From the NCBI GenBank assembly GCA_017408625.1, contig JAFQUG010000235.1, positions 1 through 5,902 on the forward strand: a stretch of 5,902 nucleotides of DNA, written 5' to 3'. Below, in pieces: positions 4,706-5,902 of this stretch (within the stretch, counting starts at the first letter, position 1; each line of letters opens with the position of its first letter). The position numbers and the translations under genes were made by a program. Source of the stretch: Clostridia bacterium. GTDB taxonomy: Bacteria > Bacillota_A > Clostridia > Oscillospirales > CAG-272. The notes below the pieces were generated by a model. That model made no database searches and had not been told where the DNA came from. It worked only from the letters and a program-made list of their open reading frames with translations.

Positions 4706-5902
4706 ATGAAAAGACTTTTGCCTTTTTTGCTTACGCTGCTTTTGCTGCTTCCCTGCTTGGCAGCGTGTAAAACCCCGCCCTCGCCGGATACGAGTACAGA
4801 TACTGAAACGGGTATGACCGATCCCACGCAGGATACTCCGCTGGCACTTGTCAAGGATGGCGCAAGCGAATATGTGATCGTGCGTCCCGCCAATATCAAG
4901 GCTGACGATCCTGCGTTTGTGGCAGCCGTTCTGCTCCGCGATACCGTGGAAAAGCTGACTGGCGTAGTTTTGCAGATCGTGACCGACGACGAAGCAAAAT
5001 ATACCCTTTCCGAGAAAGAGATCGTAATCGGAAATGCACGCGATGCGGCATATGCCGAGAACACGGTTTACGTATCCGAAAGCAAGCTCTATATCGGCGG
5101 AGAAATGCAACTTTTGTCCGATATGGTTGCTGCTTTTTTTATCAAGTGTTTCAACTATGATATCACCTCACAGGAGTATACACAGATGGCTGAGCTTTCT
5201 ATCCCCGCTGATCTTATCATGGATCAGGCGGGTAATATCATAACAGATCAGGCGCGTCAGGACACCACCGCTTGGGGTGACACCATCACTTATGCGGATG
5301 ACGTTGCCAATCTTATCAACTTCCGTTATCTTGATCAAAGACGTGATACTGCAGAAATTACGAACGGAGACGTTCGTCTGGTTTACAACCTGGATCAAAA
5401 GGACAACAAGCAAGTTTCCGGGCTTTACAACCAAAACGGAATTCCCTACCTGACCAACACGATGGATGCATTCGTCATCACCGAACGCGGTGACAAACTG
5501 TATTCTTCGCACTCTGGCAATAGCGCACGCGGCAATATCTACAGATTCGGTTATTACTATTACGATATTCATTTTCTGGATCAAGGCTTCTTGCCTTCCG
5601 TCTATGAATTTGATGAGAGCGCAGGCAGCTACGATCTGCTCGCCAAGGCGCGCAAGCCCTCCTCCCACGACATTGAATCCGTCGCTTTGAATGACGGTGT
5701 CCTGACCGCGATCGTACAAAGCACATACGATCCCTATTTCCATTGGAACGTGAAATACAATGCTGAGGATTACAACGCAATTCAAATCACCATGCGCACC
5801 GAGCATACGTCAAACGTTACGCTGTATCTCAAAGCAGGCTCTTATGGCGGCTTTAACGGTGATCAAAACGTTTCCTTCTCGGTAGAGCCCGGCGAAGAAT
5901 AC
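4706..5902 (+). CDS. Secreted lipoprotein with glycosidase-associated-like N-terminal domain (399 residues visible, 3' end outside window)
   Basis: The ATG at 4706 follows GGAGG (4695-4699) by six bases. Residues 1-20 form a lipoprotein signal peptide (KR, then a Leu-rich core) with lipobox LAAC and Cys21 as the expected lipidation site. A Thr/Asp/Pro-rich linker follows (22-45). Residues about 55-150 (EYVIVRPAN, LLRDTVEKLTGV, KEIVIGNAR, KLYIGG) resemble the small alpha/beta domain found before catalytic domains in alpha-glucuronidase, GH20 and DUF4838-type proteins; this is a pattern judgement, not a search. Residues about 205-300 contain an aromatic-rich segment (FGYYYYDIHF, 281-290). Residues about 325-399 (YNAIQITMRT, VTLYLKAGS, VSFSVEPGEEY) look like a beta-sandwich of carbohydrate-binding type. 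No catalytic motif can be named from the visible part. It probably acts on the outer face of the membrane; position after rhaA suggests, but does not show, a role in glycan binding or breakdown. The frame is open to the edge. Confidence 0.8.
   Translation, partial: MKRLLPFLLTLLLLLPCLAACKTPPSPDTSTDTETGMTDPTQDTPLALVKDGASEYVIVRPANIKADDPAFVAAVLLRDTVEKLTGVVLQIVTDDEAKYTLSEKEIVIGNARDAAYAENTVYVSESKLYIGGEMQLLSDMVAAFFIKCFNYDITSQEYTQMAELSIPADLIMDQAGNIITDQARQDTTAWGDTITYADDVANLINFRYLDQRRDTAEITNGDVRLVYNLDQKDNKQVSGLYNQNGIPYLTNTMDAFVITERGDKLYSSHSGNSARGNIYRFGYYYYDIHFLDQGFLPSVYEFDESAGSYDLLAKARKPSSHDIESVALNDGVLTAIVQSTYDPYFHWNVKYNAEDYNAIQITMRTEHTSNVTLYLKAGSYGGFNGDQNVSFSVEPGEEY

Noticed and set aside
5168..5806. 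Minus-strand open frame of 212 codons opposite the lipoprotein gene
   Set aside because: The plus-strand frame has a signal peptide, lipobox, ribosome binding site and promoter. The opposite frame has none of these.

Overview
The window looks like a chromosomal segment of a Bacillota bacterium, probably an uncultured gut-type Clostridia (Oscillospirales/Christensenellales-like). The evidence is strong GGAGG-type ribosome binding sites, textbook TTGACA-17-TATAAT promoters in AT-rich gaps, a moderate GC of roughly 50% in most genes, and protein sequences of clostridial character. The lineage is inferred from sequence style, not from a search. There are no RNA genes, insertion sequences, CRISPR arrays, or attachment sites that I can support.

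Layout. Positions 1-579 (minus strand) hold the first 193 codons of nicotinate phosphoribosyltransferase (pncB), which runs off the left edge. Positions 580-721 are a compact divergent promoter region. Positions 722-2614 (plus) encode a full-length two-domain NAD+ synthetase (nadE, 630 aa). Positions 2633-3214 (plus) encode a peptidase E-like S51 family protein that follows nadE with almost no gap. Positions 3215-3350 hold a promoter and a palindrome-containing leader for rhaA, L-rhamnose isomerase (3351-4595, plus). A strong intrinsic terminator at 4617-4650 closes rhaA. A consensus promoter begins at the end of its T-rich tail and drives a lipoprotein gene (4706 to the right edge, plus, 399 codons visible).

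How the genes work together. pncB and nadE are the first and last steps of the Preiss-Handler route (nicotinate to NaMN, then NaAD to NAD+). They are transcribed back to back from promoters whose -35 boxes lie only 18 bp apart, which suggests coordinated NAD salvage control. The S51 peptidase is probably a passenger in the nadE transcript; it is clearly AT-richer than its neighbours. rhaA stands alone between its own promoter and terminator and has very biased codon choice, suggesting high expression. The following lipoprotein carries an N-terminal domain reminiscent of those attached to surface glycoside hydrolases, so a link to deoxysugar-glycan use is possible but not shown.

No undescribed multi-gene system is evident. 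The points most worth checking are the altered glutaminase domain of NadE, the symmetric elements at the two divergent -35 boxes, the 12-bp perfect palindrome in the rhaA leader, and the unassigned lipoprotein.
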